Source of the DNA: Phaeocystidibacter marisrubri
GTDB lineage: Bacteria; Bacteroidota; Bacteroidia; Flavobacteriales; Schleiferiaceae
Direction of reading: 5' to 3'
Assembly (NCBI RefSeq): GCF_008933165.1
Contig: NZ_WBVQ01000001.1
Span: forward strand, 496,001-560,000
Length of the DNA stretch: 64,000 nt
A program made the position numbers and the translations under genes. Every line of letters begins with the position of its first letter. Position 1 is the stretch's first letter. Positions 23,776 through 33,739 of the stretch are shown here, piece after piece. The notes below the pieces were generated by a model. That model was not told where the DNA came from and searched no databases. It saw only the letters and a list, made by a program, of their open reading frames with translations.

Positions 23776-24162
23776 TTAATTGAGTCTTGGGCTTGCGAAA
23801 AATTGGAAAGTGGGGATATTTACTTCAAATCGTTCTGAAGAATTGAGTCGCACCATGTTGTAAACTCCTCGCATGGCGCCAATGCTTGCGCGTAAATGAC
23901 AACCCGAACGGTAGGTGTGAACTTCACCTGGGGCAATAACTGGTTGCTTACCAATCACCCCATTTCCCTCTACTTCACTTGGGCCTTCACCAGTGTCGTA
24001 AATAAACCAATGTCGCCCCAAGAGCTGAACGGTTTCACTGCTTTGGTTCTCTATGGTTACATCATAGGTAAACACGTAAAGAGGACCGTGTTTTGAGAAA
24101 AATCTTCCTTCAAAACCGGTCTCCACGCTAACGCGAATTCCTGAAGTGACTTGAGTGACCAA
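23776..24162 (-). CDS. apaG: ApaG family protein
   Basis: 128-residue beta-sandwich protein of the ApaG family (historically linked to Co2+/Mg2+ efflux and Ap4A levels; function not settled). Seen: TIENQSSETVQLLGRHWFIYD, GNGVIGKQPVIAPGEVHTYRSGC and IGAMRGVYNMV, the family core. The start is TTG at 24162: the N-terminus it gives, MVTQVTSGIRVSVET, matches the family start, and no ATG is available until far into the domain. It follows the DUF3667 gene by six bases. Confidence 0.9.
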   Translation of the reverse strand: MVTQVTSGIRVSVETGFEGRFFSKHGPLYVFTYDVTIENQSSETVQLLGRHWFIYDTGEGPSEVEGNGVIGKQPVIAPGEVHTYRSGCHLRASIGAMRGVYNMVRLNSSERFEVNIPTFQFFASPRLN

Positions 24163-24168
24163 GGTTAG

Positions 24169-25239
24169 TTAATAGAGTATTACAGAAACGGTTGCAACTA
24201 AAAGTATAAAAATTATCGTTACGATGAACAGTACGATATTGAGGATAGAGAATTTTATAAAGGTGATGAACCAGTTTTGTCGGTAGAACCGTTTTATTGC
24301 AAGGAAGATGTAGGTCATGATGCCAAGGTAGTAGACCAAGTACAAAACCTCCGATTGCAATATCCAATAACTCATGATGAGCAGAGACATGTACAAGGAC
24401 AGCGCCGTTTGTATATGGGTGGCAAAGACAAAGTGATCTACATAATAGATTCCCTTGTAAATGTAGAGCCCCTTCATGACCAGTGCAATGATGGGAATAA
24501 ACAACAGAAGGATAATCAGCACATTGCTGCTGATGTAATTCACGAAGTCATCTCCTTTCATCAGAGAGATCTTCAGTGCCGTCGAATAGAGGAGGTGGTT
24601 GGTGAAGGTGGGTTCGAAGTTCAGCTCTTCAAGCGCTTCGTCTACGGGTTGGAGTTTGTGGTTGTATGAATATTGATAGAATTCAGAAAACCGCGAGTCA
24701 CCAAAATACCAATTGACCGTATTGCTATAGCCCTTGTTAGGATTTACCAGAAATCTGTTTGAAGCAGTATCTAGAATGATCCAGTCATTTTCAATCAAGC
24801 TGTCTAGTTTCGCTGGACTTATTCCACTGGTGTCCACATTGAGGTGTACCACGGAGGAAAGCAAGCTGGCCCCTTCGTTTTCCAGTTGAGGTCGATCAAC
24901 TTCATACCATCTTTCTTTATCAATGCTGTTGTTACAAGAGATAACAGCGAGCAAGAGGAAAATGGAAATGATGAAGAGACGAATGGGGAGAACGTATCTC
25001 GACTTCTTGCCCTCTACGTAATTAATGGTGAGCCGCCCGGGGCGAAAAAGAAGAGGCCCGAGGGTCTTGTAAAAGCGCGAATCAAATGCAAACAGGTTTT
25101 CGAGAGCCTCGCGAATCAATTCAAGTACATTCGGCTTTTTCGAGTTATTGAACTGTCCACAGTTAGGGCAATAATTCGCATCGCCTTGATGTGTTCCGCA
25201 ATTGAGGCAGGTTTCTGTTTTTTTGATCCGCTTGGCCAT
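24169..25239 (-). CDS. DUF3667 membrane protein with N-terminal zinc ribbon
   Basis: 356 residues. C11-x2-C14 and C25-x2-C28 (CLNCGTHQGDANYCPNCG) form a zinc ribbon, followed by the DUF3667 signature FDSRFYKTLGPLLFRPGRLTINYVEGKKSRYVLPIRLFII with the first membrane segment. A periplasmic domain of about 110 residues follows, then four or five further membrane segments. Function unknown; the family is common in Bacteroidota. Upstream of apaG on the same strand with six bases between, so likely cotranscribed. Confidence 0.85.
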   Translation of the reverse strand: MAKRIKKTETCLNCGTHQGDANYCPNCGQFNNSKKPNVLELIREALENLFAFDSRFYKTLGPLLFRPGRLTINYVEGKKSRYVLPIRLFIISIFLLLAVISCNNSIDKERWYEVDRPQLENEGASLLSSVVHLNVDTSGISPAKLDSLIENDWIILDTASNRFLVNPNKGYSNTVNWYFGDSRFSEFYQYSYNHKLQPVDEALEELNFEPTFTNHLLYSTALKISLMKGDDFVNYISSNVLIILLLFIPIIALVMKGLYIYKGIYYVDHFVFATHIQTALSLYMSLLIMSYWILQSEVLYLVYYLGIMTYIFLAIKRFYRQNWFITFIKFSILNIVLFIVTIIFILLVATVSVILY

Positions 25240-25280
25240 TGGGTGGGATTAGGTATCGAATGATACGAAAATAAACCGTG

Positions 25281-26537
25281 TTAATCGCCGATGTAGTTGG
25301 ATGTGGTTATGCCAATCACACGATCGTAGCGGATGCCAATTTCACGATGGTACACAATGATGGTGTATTCGTTTTCTGTCTGCCAGTGGTCACCTTCAAA
25401 TGGCGTAGTATCTGCACCTCCGGCGGCTGTCATGGTAGCGTACTGGTAATTGTAGAAACCTTGCTTAAAGTAGAACTGTCCAGTGTATGTGCCCTCGTCG
25501 TGATTGTATGTGAGTGCGTACTTCGGATCTACGCGCCAGTTGGTCAATTCTCCAAAAAGATAACACCCTCCTGGAAGTGGGTAGTCGTATTTGAGTTTGA
25601 AATCCATGCGGATATAATCGGCCTCCGTGTGCTCGTCTTCTCCATCTTGCTTAATGATGCGGTAACCACCGTTGAGGTCTTCCCAAGTGATAAACTGCTT
25701 GAACCTACGGGACTCTTCGTCCATTACATAAGCGACAAATGCCGTATCAATTTCGATTTTCCGGACACGGAGCGAAAGGGATCGCATATTCTTTGTGTTG
25801 AACTCGCGGAACTCATTGCCTCCCAGGAAATTATTCTCTAGATCGTAATCGTAGTTGAGCGTGTTGTTGCTCATGAAACGTGGCTTGAGGTTGGTAATGG
25901 CATTGTCCCATCTATGGTTCTGCATCACCGTCACTTTAAGATCGCGGAAAGCATCTGGTATGGGGTATTCACCGTGGTAGATGCTAAAATCTACTTGCTG
26001 GTGGTCCGCCATTTGATCTGCTGTAGTTGCACGGTGTGTGTCGGAAGAAATATTCACAACGTCTTCATAAATCACAAACCGAAGGGTGAAAGCTGGTTCA
26101 TCGGGGGTATCGAGGTAAACGATAAGTAAGTAATTACCCGACTTGGTGAATTTGATGTACTGATTTGGGAATGACAGTTCGTAGTGCGTGTAGGGTACGT
26201 AGGTATTGAATGAGAAATTGTAGTCTCGAATAATCTCCTGCTGGTATGTCTCCATATACTCCGCTCGAATCAAATCGGAAGGGGTCCAATCTGCGTTGCA
26301 ATGGAGAAAAGTGTACTGGTAATTTTTGAAGTCGGCTGCGAGGTCATCAAACATCAACTTGATGGCGCCATTCGCTCCCAATCGCACAAAGGGCATGCTT
26401 TCCGTTTCGCCTACTCTCAGTAGTCGAACTGTGCGAATATTATCGTCGTATACATTGTTAACTGCTGGAATGTCTTGGCCTGTGATCGAGAAAGACGCAG
26501 CGAACAGAAGGATAGAAAATAGATGCTTTCGTGTCAT
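25281..26537 (-). CDS. Type IX secretion system plug protein (DUF5103)
   Basis: 418-residue exported beta-rich protein. Signal peptide FSILLFAASFSITGQD, then the first domain with VYDDNIRTVRLLRVGETESMPFV, FDDLAADFKNYQYTFLHCNADWTPSDL and FTKSGNYLLIVY, and a second, immunoglobulin-like domain with YPLPGGCYLFGELTNW and GQFYFKQGFYNYQY. Members of this family plug the large SprA translocon pore of the T9SS, matching the T9SS substrates at 45676 and 54459. No other T9SS core gene is adjacent. A TACTTTG box lies upstream, close to the start. Divergent from nqrA. Confidence 0.82.
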   Translation of the reverse strand: MTRKHLFSILLFAASFSITGQDIPAVNNVYDDNIRTVRLLRVGETESMPFVRLGANGAIKLMFDDLAADFKNYQYTFLHCNADWTPSDLIRAEYMETYQQEIIRDYNFSFNTYVPYTHYELSFPNQYIKFTKSGNYLLIVYLDTPDEPAFTLRFVIYEDVVNISSDTHRATTADQMADHQQVDFSIYHGEYPIPDAFRDLKVTVMQNHRWDNAITNLKPRFMSNNTLNYDYDLENNFLGGNEFREFNTKNMRSLSLRVRKIEIDTAFVAYVMDEESRRFKQFITWEDLNGGYRIIKQDGEDEHTEADYIRMDFKLKYDYPLPGGCYLFGELTNWRVDPKYALTYNHDEGTYTGQFYFKQGFYNYQYATMTAAGGADTTPFEGDHWQTENEYTIIVYHREIGIRYDRVIGITTSNYIGD

Positions 26538-26678
26538 ATTCTTCAGACAACGTTTAAAATAGGTGCCAAAGTACCCATTTATTTAGTAATTTCGGCCTCC
26601 CATAAACGGTGGCTATCAGTATATAGTTTAGAACTGTTCTAAATAGCTTAAAAGCGAAGTTAGAGCGTGACTAATCAT

Positions 26679-26686
26679 TACTTTTG
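26679..26686 (+). promoter_or_regulatory. -7 box TACTTTTG of the nqr operon
   Basis: Perfect TAnnTTTG 35 bases before the nqrA ATG, giving a leader of about 30 bases. No clear TTTG upstream at 17-23 bases. Confidence 0.45.
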
Positions 26687-26721
26687 CCCGTGTTTTTCTA
26701 AACGATAATCGTCTCGGTGAC

Positions 26722-28074
26722 ATGTCGAAATTGATCAAGATCCGCAAAGGATACGACATTAAGCTTGTGGGTACGGCTGAATTGAAATTCGGCGAAACCC
26801 CAAGAGTAAGCCACTATGCGCTAATTCCCGACGATTTCAGCGGTGTTATTCCTAAACTAGAGGCACGCGAGGGCGACAAGGTCCAAGCGGGTGATGTGAT
26901 CTTCCACAGTAAGGTAGATTCACGCATCAAGTTCTGTTCTCCAGTGAGCGGTGAAATTGCTGAAGTTGTACGCGGAGAGAAGCGTAAAATAATGGCAATC
27001 CGCATCATTGCGGAAAGTGAAACAACTTATCGCGACCTCGGTAAGGCCAACCCTTCTGACCTCTCGAGAGAGCAGGTGATTGAGAAGGTGTTGTCCAGTG
27101 GTATTTGGCCGACGATTCAAATGCGTCCTTACGGTCGTATTGCGAGTCCGGACGACAAGCCAAGAGCGATTTTCATTTCAGGTATGGACACTGCTCCATT
27201 GGCTCCTGACTTGAATTTTGCACTTCAAGGCTTGGAGAACGAATTCCAAACCGGTATCGATGCACTGGCTAAGTTGACAGAAGGCAAGGTGTACTTGTCT
27301 CTGGAAAACGGAGTGTCTGCTTGTCCGGCTTTCGCCAACGCGAAAGGGGTAGAAGTAAACCACTTTGAAGGTCCACATCCAGCAGGTAACGTGGGAACTC
27401 AAATCCATCACCTCGCTCCAATCAACAAGGGAGAGGTAGTTTGGACAATGAAGCCTCAAGACGTTGTGATGTTGGGTCGACTTTTCTCTGAAGGTCGTTA
27501 CAACGCTTCTAAGGTTGTTGCACTTACAGGTTCTGAAGTAGAAGCTCCACAATACTATCACATGGTAGCAGGTGCATCTATCGAGGGATTGGTTTCTTCA
27601 GGTATTAAGGGATCGAATAACAGATTCATTTCAGGTAACGTGTTGACCGGCCGTAACACCGGTGCGAAAGGTTACTTGGGTTACTACGATACACAACTCA
27701 CTGTCATTCCAGAAGGCGATCAAACGGAGTTCCTCGGTTGGGTACTTCCTGGCTTCGGTAAGTTCTCCTTGTCGAAAACTTTCCTCACTTGGATGAATCC
27801 AAATAAGAAGTTTGTTCTCGATACCAACATGCACGGTGAAGAGCGAGCTTTCGTGGTTACTGGTCAGTACGAGAAAGTATTCCCTTTTGATATTTATCCA
27901 CAACAATTGATCAAGGCCGTTATGGTTCGCGATATTGAATTGATGGAAAACTTGGGGATTTACGAAGTGACTGACGAGGACTTTGCACTTTGTGAAGTGA
28001 TTTGTACTTCCAAATTGCCGTTGCAAGAAACGGTTCGTGAAGGTCTCGACTACATGTACAAGGAAATGAACTAA
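26722..28074 (+). CDS. nqrA: Na+-NQR subunit A
   Basis: Peripheral cytoplasmic subunit of the sodium-pumping NADH:quinone oxidoreductase. 450 residues, full length. It opens with IKIRKGYDIKLVGTAE, a family hallmark, and contains HYALIPDDFSGVIPKLEAREGDKV (biotinyl/lipoyl-like fold), FISGMDTAPLAPDL, HHLAPINKGEVVWTM and LPGFGKFSLSKTFL. First gene of nqrABCDEF, all in the same direction with gaps of 1-25 bases. Codon choice across the operon looks strongly biased (many GGT, AAC, CTT/TTG and GTT), consistent with high expression, judged by eye. Confidence 0.97.
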   Translation: MSKLIKIRKGYDIKLVGTAELKFGETPRVSHYALIPDDFSGVIPKLEAREGDKVQAGDVIFHSKVDSRIKFCSPVSGEIAEVVRGEKRKIMAIRIIAESETTYRDLGKANPSDLSREQVIEKVLSSGIWPTIQMRPYGRIASPDDKPRAIFISGMDTAPLAPDLNFALQGLENEFQTGIDALAKLTEGKVYLSLENGVSACPAFANAKGVEVNHFEGPHPAGNVGTQIHHLAPINKGEVVWTMKPQDVVMLGRLFSEGRYNASKVVALTGSEVEAPQYYHMVAGASIEGLVSSGIKGSNNRFISGNVLTGRNTGAKGYLGYYDTQLTVIPEGDQTEFLGWVLPGFGKFSLSKTFLTWMNPNKKFVLDTNMHGEERAFVVTGQYEKVFPFDIYPQQLIKAVMVRDIELMENLGIYEVTDEDFALCEVICTSKLPLQETVREGLDYMYKEMN

Positions 28075-28094
28075 GGACGGAACAAGTTAGAGAT

Positions 28095-29297
28095 ATGAAA
28101 TTCATTCAAAACATACTTGACAAGACGCGTCCGGCGGTTACTACAGGTAAATTGAAGCCTTTGTACCCGTTGCATAACGCCCTCGAAACGATGATGTTCG
28201 TGCCGGATCACACTGCTCATAGCGGTGCCCACGTGCGTGACTCTATCGATTTGAAAAGAACCATGGTAACTGTAATTTTCGCATTGGTACCGGCTATGAT
28301 TTTCGGTATGTGGAATACAGGTTACTGGCACTTCACCGCTCTAGGTGTTGAGAGTACACTGATGGAAAACTTCCTTTACGGTGTGCAGATTCTCCTTCCA
28401 ATGATCATTGTAACGTATGCTGCAGGTCTTGGTGTTGAGATTCTATTCTCGTACCTCCGCAAGCACCCTGTAAACGAAGGCTTCTTGGTTTCAGGTATGC
28501 TTATTCCATTGATCATGCCTGCCGATATTCCATTGTGGATGGTGGCTATTTCTACCATCTTCGCCGTACTTATTGGTAAAGAGGTATTTGGTGGTACTGG
28601 TATGAACATTTTGAACCCTGCGCTTACTGCTCGTGCCTTTGCATTCTTCGCTTACCCAAGCTGGATGTCGGGTGACCAAGTATGGATCAGCGGTCTTAAA
28701 AGTGGAGAAGGTGTGGTTGACGGATTTTCTGGAGCAACGGCTCTAGGACAGTATGCAGCGGGTTCTGAAGCTCCAGCTATTGGAGGTCAGGCTCTCGATG
28801 CTTACCACGCATTTATTGGTCAGATTCCTGGTTCCATTGGTGAAACTTCAACCTTGGCTATTTTGATCGGTGCAATTATGTTGATTGCATCGGGAATTGG
28901 TAGCTGGAAAATCATGCTCAGCGGGGTTGCAGGTGCTCTAACCATGGGCCTCATCTTCAACTTAGTTGCTGACTATGCTATCAGTACTGATCAACAAGTT
29001 TACATGGCACTTCCATTCTGGCAGCACCTCGTTTATGGTGGTTTCGCCTTTGGTATCGTGTTGATGGCAACAGATCCAGTTTCTGCCGCTCAAACCGAGA
29101 AAGGCAAATGGATTTACGGTTTCTTGACAGGTATCTTCTGTATCATGATTCGCGTTTTCAACCCAGCTTTCCCTGAAGGTGTGATGCTTGCCATTCTCTT
29201 CATGAATGTGATGGCTCCGTTGATTGACCACTATGTGATTCAGGCGAATGTTAAGAAGCGTCAGAAGCGCGCACAACTAGCAACTGCTAACTCATAA
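28095..29297 (+). CDS. nqrB: Na+-NQR subunit B
   Basis: Integral membrane subunit carrying covalently bound FMN and riboflavin, part of the Na+ path. 400 residues with about ten membrane segments. The FMN-attachment motif is VDGFSGATALG, with the Thr in SGAT accepting FMN from ApbE. Other family blocks: HVRDSIDLKRTMVTVIFALVPA, GKEVFGGTGMNILNPALTARAF and LMATDPVSAAQTEKGKW. 20 bases downstream of nqrA. Confidence 0.97.
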   Translation: MKFIQNILDKTRPAVTTGKLKPLYPLHNALETMMFVPDHTAHSGAHVRDSIDLKRTMVTVIFALVPAMIFGMWNTGYWHFTALGVESTLMENFLYGVQILLPMIIVTYAAGLGVEILFSYLRKHPVNEGFLVSGMLIPLIMPADIPLWMVAISTIFAVLIGKEVFGGTGMNILNPALTARAFAFFAYPSWMSGDQVWISGLKSGEGVVDGFSGATALGQYAAGSEAPAIGGQALDAYHAFIGQIPGSIGETSTLAILIGAIMLIASGIGSWKIMLSGVAGALTMGLIFNLVADYAISTDQQVYMALPFWQHLVYGGFAFGIVLMATDPVSAAQTEKGKWIYGFLTGIFCIMIRVFNPAFPEGVMLAILFMNVMAPLIDHYVIQANVKKRQKRAQLATANS

Positions 29298-29300
29298 GCC

Positions 29301-29996
29301 ATGGATGTAAACAGTAATAAATACACATACCTATTCGCATTGGTGATGGTTGTTGTGGTAGCTCTTTTGCTATCAGGTGCATCCATTTCACTAAAGGATA
29401 GACAAGACGCAAACGTTCGCCAAGAGAAGCAACAAGATATCTTGAAGTCAATTGGCATCATGGTAGAGCGTTCTGAGGCACCGGCTGAGTTCGACAAGTT
29501 CATTACTGAGCAAGTAGTTGTTCAGAATGGTCAAGCCGTAGAATCAGAAACAGGCGCATTCGAAATTGACATGGCCGCAGCCGTTTCAAAGCCAGTTGCA
29601 GAACGTCAAGTTCCACTTTATGTGGCTAGCAAGAACGACACAACTTTTTACATTGTTCCGTTGAGAGGTAAAGGTCTCTGGGGTCCAATTTGGGGATACG
29701 TATCTCTTTTGTCAGATGGAAGCACCGTTTACGGTACTACTTTCGGTCACAAGGGTGAAACTCCTGGCTTGGGTGCGGAGATTACAACTGACCGTTTCCA
29801 AGAGCAATTCTCTGGAAAGCAAATCATGGACGGGAACAATTTCGTTTCTGTTGAGGTTGTGAAGACAGGTGCAAACAACGAACACGAAGTTGATGGTATC
29901 TCTGGAGGTACAATTACTTCGGTGGGAGTTGGAAACATGTTGAAAGACTGTTTGACTCCGTACGTTGACTATTTCAAGAACACTAACGCACAGTAA
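29301..29996 (+). CDS. nqrC: Na+-NQR subunit C
   Basis: 231-residue subunit with one N-terminal membrane helix ([17 protein letters not shown]) and a periplasmic FMN-binding domain. The flavinylation site reads [17 protein letters not shown] rather than the SGAT seen in NqrB and in the usual NqrC motif. Also seen: [17 protein letters not shown] and [16 protein letters not shown]. Starts 3 bases after nqrB. Confidence 0.95.
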   Translation: MDVNSNKYTYLFALVMVVVVALLLSGASISLKDRQDANVRQEKQQDILKSIGIMVERSEAPAEFDKFITEQVVVQNGQAVESETGAFEIDMAAAVSKPVAERQVPLYVASKNDTTFYIVPLRGKGLWGPIWGYVSLLSDGSTVYGTTFGHKGETPGLGAEITTDRFQEQFSGKQIMDGNNFVSVEVVKTGANNEHEVDGISGGTITSVGVGNMLKDCLTPYVDYFKNTNAQ

Positions 29997-29997
29997 G

Positions 29998-30678
29998 ATG
30001 AGCACAGAAACTCAAGAAGTAGCAAAATCGCGTGAGCCTTTGTTCTCTAAGAAGAACCGTAAGCTCATCTCTGATCCGCTCAATGAGAACAACCCGATTA
30101 CCGTTCAGGTATTGGGTATCTGTTCAGCCCTTGCCATTACGGTTAAATTGGAGCCGGCCATCGTTATGTCCATCTCCGTGTTTGTGGTATTGGCAGCAGG
30201 TAACGTGATCATCTCTTTGATGCGTAACATTATCCCTAACCGAATTCGTATCATCGTGCAGCTGGTTGTCGTTGCATCCTTGGTAATTTTGGTTGACCAA
30301 GTTTTGAAGGCCTTTGTTTACGACGTGAGTAAACAACTTTCGGTATTCGTTGGTTTGATTATTACGAACTGTATCATCATGGGACGTTTTGAGGCATTTG
30401 CCTTGGGAAACACACCTTGGAAATCTTTCCTTGATGCAGTGGGTAACGCAGCAGGTTATGGTTTTATCCTCGTAACCGTGGCATTTTTCCGCGAACTTTT
30501 AGGTTCGGGTACACTCTTCGGAATCGAAGTGTTGGGTAATGCTGCAGATAAAACCGGACTATACGCTATTGGTTATGAAAACAACGGTATGATGTTGCTT
30601 CCTCCAATGGCATTGATCGTGGTTGCTTTGATCATTTGGGTTCAACGCAGCAGAACGAAGTCACTCATCGAAGAATAA
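29998..30678 (+). CDS. nqrD: Na+-NQR subunit D
   Basis: Six-helix membrane subunit; with NqrE it forms the pseudo-symmetric pair that binds the intramembrane iron centre. 226 residues from ATG 29998, one base after the nqrC stop; the slightly longer open frame overlapping nqrC is rejected. Family blocks: [17 protein letters not shown] with the Cys ligand, [20 protein letters not shown] with the second conserved Cys, and [17 protein letters not shown]. Confidence 0.96.
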   Translation: MSTETQEVAKSREPLFSKKNRKLISDPLNENNPITVQVLGICSALAITVKLEPAIVMSISVFVVLAAGNVIISLMRNIIPNRIRIIVQLVVVASLVILVDQVLKAFVYDVSKQLSVFVGLIITNCIIMGRFEAFALGNTPWKSFLDAVGNAAGYGFILVTVAFFRELLGSGTLFGIEVLGNAADKTGLYAIGYENNGMMLLPPMALIVVALIIWVQRSRTKSLIEE

Positions 30679-30699
30679 TAGATTCAAAGCTAGATTACG

Positions 30700-31317
30700 A
30701 TGCAAGAATTAGTAAACATATTCGTGAAGAGTGTTTTCGTTGAGAACATGATCTTCGCATACTTCTTGGGCATGTGTTCCTATTTGGCCGTGTCTAAGAC
30801 TGTTAAAACAGCTGTGGGTCTAGGTGCCGCCGTGATTTTCGTTCTCGGTATCACATTGCCTGTAAACTGGTTGCTTGAGAACTACGTATTGAAGGCCGGA
30901 GCCCTTTCTTGGCTCGGCTCTGAATTTGAGAATGTAGACTTGAGCTTCTTGAGCTTTATCATGTTTATCGCGGTTATCGCTTCTATCGTTCAGTTGGTAG
31001 AAATGATCGTAGAAAGATTCGCTCCAGCGCTTTATTCTGCCTTGGGTATCTTTCTTCCACTTATCGCTGTAAACTGTTCCATCCTTGGTGGTGCACTCTT
31101 CATGCAAGAGCGTGGCTATCAAACTATCGGACAAGCTACTGTGTTTGGTCTAGGTAGTGGTGTGGGTTGGTTCTTGGCTATCGTTGCCATCGCAGCGATT
31201 CGTGAAAAGATCCGCTACTCTCAGGTTCCTGCTCCACTTCGTGGATTGGGTATTACCTTCATCATCACTGGTTTGATGGGTATTGCCTTCATGAGTTTCA
31301 TGGGAATTAAGCTCTAA
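30700..31317 (+). CDS. nqrE: Na+-NQR subunit E
   Basis: 205 residues, six membrane helices, homologous to NqrD. Conserved cysteines are in [14 protein letters not shown] and [18 protein letters not shown]; together with the NqrD cysteines they hold the intramembrane iron centre. [13 protein letters not shown] at the N-terminus is diagnostic. Full length. Confidence 0.96.
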   Translation: MQELVNIFVKSVFVENMIFAYFLGMCSYLAVSKTVKTAVGLGAAVIFVLGITLPVNWLLENYVLKAGALSWLGSEFENVDLSFLSFIMFIAVIASIVQLVEMIVERFAPALYSALGIFLPLIAVNCSILGGALFMQERGYQTIGQATVFGLGSGVGWFLAIVAIAAIREKIRYSQVPAPLRGLGITFIITGLMGIAFMSFMGIKL

Positions 31318-31342
31318 CCGAAACGGGAAAAAGAAAACAGAT

Positions 31343-32653
31343 ATGTTTTTAGCTAGTACATCAACTATTGTTATTGCCAGTGTAGCCATCTTCGCATTGG
31401 TGATTATCCTACTCGTAACGGTCTTGCTTCAGGCTAAGGCTCGTTTGGCTCCTTCTGGACCCGTGAAGTTGGATATCAACGGTGAAGAGGTGGAAGTGGA
31501 GTCTGGAACAACACTTCTCCAAACATTAGGCAACCAGAAAATCTTCCTTCCATCTGCCTGTGGTGGTGGTGGTACTTGCGGTATGTGTAAGTGTCAGGTT
31601 ACCGAAGGCGGTGGTGAAATTCTTCCTACTGAAACAGGATTCTTCAACCGTAAACAAATTGCGGAAGACTGGCGATTGGGCTGTCAGGTTAAGGTGAAGA
31701 ACGACATGAAGATCAAGGTGCCTGAAGAAATCTTCGGTATCAAGAAGTGGGAATGTGAAGTGGTTTCTAACTACAACGTTGCTTCCTTCATTAAAGAGTT
31801 TGTCGTTCGTTTGCCAGAAGGTGAATCACTTGACTTTGAAGCGGGTGGTTACATTCAAGTTGACGTTCCTGCGTTGGAGGTTGACTTCAGCAAGGATATC
31901 GACATTACAGCTCACCCTGACTTAGGTCGTGATCCAGATGACTTTAAAGGAGAATGGGACAAATTTGGTCTTTGGGATTTGAAGATGAAGAACGACGAAG
32001 AAATCTTCCGAGCGTACTCCATGGCCAATCACCCAGCCGAAGGAAACATCATCATGTTGAACATTCGTATTGCTACTCCACCGTGGGATCGCAAGAAGAA
32101 TGCATGGATGGATGTGAACCCAGGAATCTGTTCTTCATTCGTGTTCTCACGCAAGCCAGGAGACAAAGTAACTATCTCAGGTCCTTACGGTGAATTCTTT
32201 ATCAAAGAGACCAACGCAGAGATGGTTTACATCGGTGGTGGTGCAGGTATGGCGCCAATGCGTTCACACCTTTTCCACTTGTTCCACACTTTGAAAACTG
32301 ACCGTAAGGTGAGCTTCTGGTACGGTGGACGTTCACGTCGTGAGCTCTTCTACTTGAAGGACTTCCAAGACATTGAAAAAGACTTCCCGAACTTTACTTT
32401 CAACATTGTTCTCTCTGAGCCATTGCCAGAGGATAATTGGAAAGCTAAGCAACACATTGATGACGAAGGTGACGGTTACGTCGGTTTCGTTCACCAAGCA
32501 TTGATCGATAATTATCTTTCTAAGCACGATGCTCCGGAAGATATCGAGTTCTACTTCTGTGGACCTCCTATGATGAACGCTGCGGTAATCAAGATGTGTG
32601 ACGACTTTGGCGTTCCACCAGAGAATGTAAGCTTCGACGACTTTGGAGGCTAA
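31343..32653 (+). CDS. nqrF: Na+-NQR subunit F (NADH dehydrogenase, 2Fe-2S and FAD)
   Basis: Electron entry subunit. 436 residues: N-terminal membrane helix (~8-30), ferredoxin domain with cluster ligands C73-x5-C79-x2-C82 and C114, FAD site RAYSMANHP, NADH site IGGGAGMAPMRSHLFH, and the terminal FCGPPMM plus FDDFGG ending of the family. Last gene of the operon, 21 bases before a strong terminator hairpin. Confidence 0.97.
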   Translation: MFLASTSTIVIASVAIFALVIILLVTVLLQAKARLAPSGPVKLDINGEEVEVESGTTLLQTLGNQKIFLPSACGGGGTCGMCKCQVTEGGGEILPTETGFFNRKQIAEDWRLGCQVKVKNDMKIKVPEEIFGIKKWECEVVSNYNVASFIKEFVVRLPEGESLDFEAGGYIQVDVPALEVDFSKDIDITAHPDLGRDPDDFKGEWDKFGLWDLKMKNDEEIFRAYSMANHPAEGNIIMLNIRIATPPWDRKKNAWMDVNPGICSSFVFSRKPGDKVTISGPYGEFFIKETNAEMVYIGGGAGMAPMRSHLFHLFHTLKTDRKVSFWYGGRSRRELFYLKDFQDIEKDFPNFTFNIVLSEPLPEDNWKAKQHIDDEGDGYVGFVHQALIDNYLSKHDAPEDIEFYFCGPPMMNAAVIKMCDDFGVPPENVSFDDFGG

Positions 32654-32674
32654 TCCCTCAGAGTTTCCCTATAC

Positions 32675-32707
32675 AGCCCCGATGAGAGATCATCGGGGCT
32701 TTTTTTA
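32675..32707 (+). terminator. Intrinsic terminator of the nqr operon
   Basis: Perfect 10-bp stem AGCCCCGATG/CATCGGGGCT with a 6-base loop and seven T after it. Lies between nqrF and the convergent sulfotransferase gene. Confidence 0.92.
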
Positions 32708-32812
32708 TAACCTTTGGAGAGTTCGAAGGGAATTGGGTTCAATTGGGTTGTGATTTCAGCAGAATGCACAACCTAGACTCTGGAGGAGAATCCCAGCTTT
32801 GCGATGAAAGTT

Positions 32813-33691
32813 CTAGTAGGGGTAGCCCAATTTGTCTAGCTCTAAGTTATAGAGCTCGTTCAAGGCATGGTTTCCCGAACGGTATAATTCGGAGTACTCT
32901 TTTGCTTCCTCTTCTGAAACATAGCTCTTGTGCTTCGAGATCACGGAGAAAATATACGGGTCGAGGAATTTCTCAGAGAGGGAGCGCATCTTCCAAGTCG
33001 TTAAACGCTTTGGAACAAAAAGAGTAGAGGGGGCGTGCGCGCTAAAAGTAAACTTGTTGGTGAACCTCAAGAAGGCAATCCCTAAATTGGATAGACTTTG
33101 ATTTGATCGAGCTGGAGTTTTGGATGGCGTGTATTTGCCTCCAGTGAATCGTTCCACCAAGTCAATTACTCTAGCTTCATCCTGACGAATCCACTCATTG
33201 GGAATGACCAATACGTTCTCTTTTCCATAAAGGTCAACATAGTACTCAATGAGCCGATAAAAATCAAAATGCAACGGATTCGGTGCAAACTTCCACTCAT
33301 GCCAGAAGGTTTTGAAACGAAGAGTACCTCCCTCTTGAATGTATTGGCGGTAACAGGAATCTATGAGTTTGATTTGGTCGCGAATGGTAATAATAATCTT
33401 CGTAGCTCCCAGTTCTTGCAAACGATGAGCGGTATCCGTCTTTCCCAATCCAGTGTGATAGAAAAGCGGCCCGGTGAGCTGCTCTGCAGAATGTAGAAGT
33501 GGCTCTTCTCCCCACGACTTCACACGTTCAGCCACTTCAGACCAATCTACCTCCAAATGTGAAGATTCACTGGCGACTACAATGCAGTCATCCTCCATTA
33601 CATCCACATAGTTGACTCCTTTTAGGTTGGGAAACAACTGTGTTTGTAGATAAGTAGTGCCGGTTTTGTGATAACCGATGTGAACGATCAT
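32813..33691 (-). CDS. Sulfotransferase-family protein
   Basis: 292 residues. The 5'-phosphosulfate loop is at the very N-terminus, IVHIGYHKTGTTYLQTQLF, and the 3'-phosphate region is IIITIRDQIKLIDSCYRQYI near residue 100, with the Arg and Ser in the expected order. It would transfer sulfate from PAPS; the acceptor (glycan, lipid or other) is unknown. No signal peptide, so cytoplasmic. Unlinked to glycosyltransferases here, so its pathway cannot be inferred. Converges on nqrF. Confidence 0.8.
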   Translation of the reverse strand: MIVHIGYHKTGTTYLQTQLFPNLKGVNYVDVMEDDCIVVASESSHLEVDWSEVAERVKSWGEEPLLHSAEQLTGPLFYHTGLGKTDTAHRLQELGATKIIITIRDQIKLIDSCYRQYIQEGGTLRFKTFWHEWKFAPNPLHFDFYRLIEYYVDLYGKENVLVIPNEWIRQDEARVIDLVERFTGGKYTPSKTPARSNQSLSNLGIAFLRFTNKFTFSAHAPSTLFVPKRLTTWKMRSLSEKFLDPYIFSVISKHKSYVSEEEAKEYSELYRSGNHALNELYNLELDKLGYPY

Positions 33692-33739
33692 AGGATAATA
33701 GTTGCAGAATCTAGCCGAAGATACGGCTTATGCCTGTTC

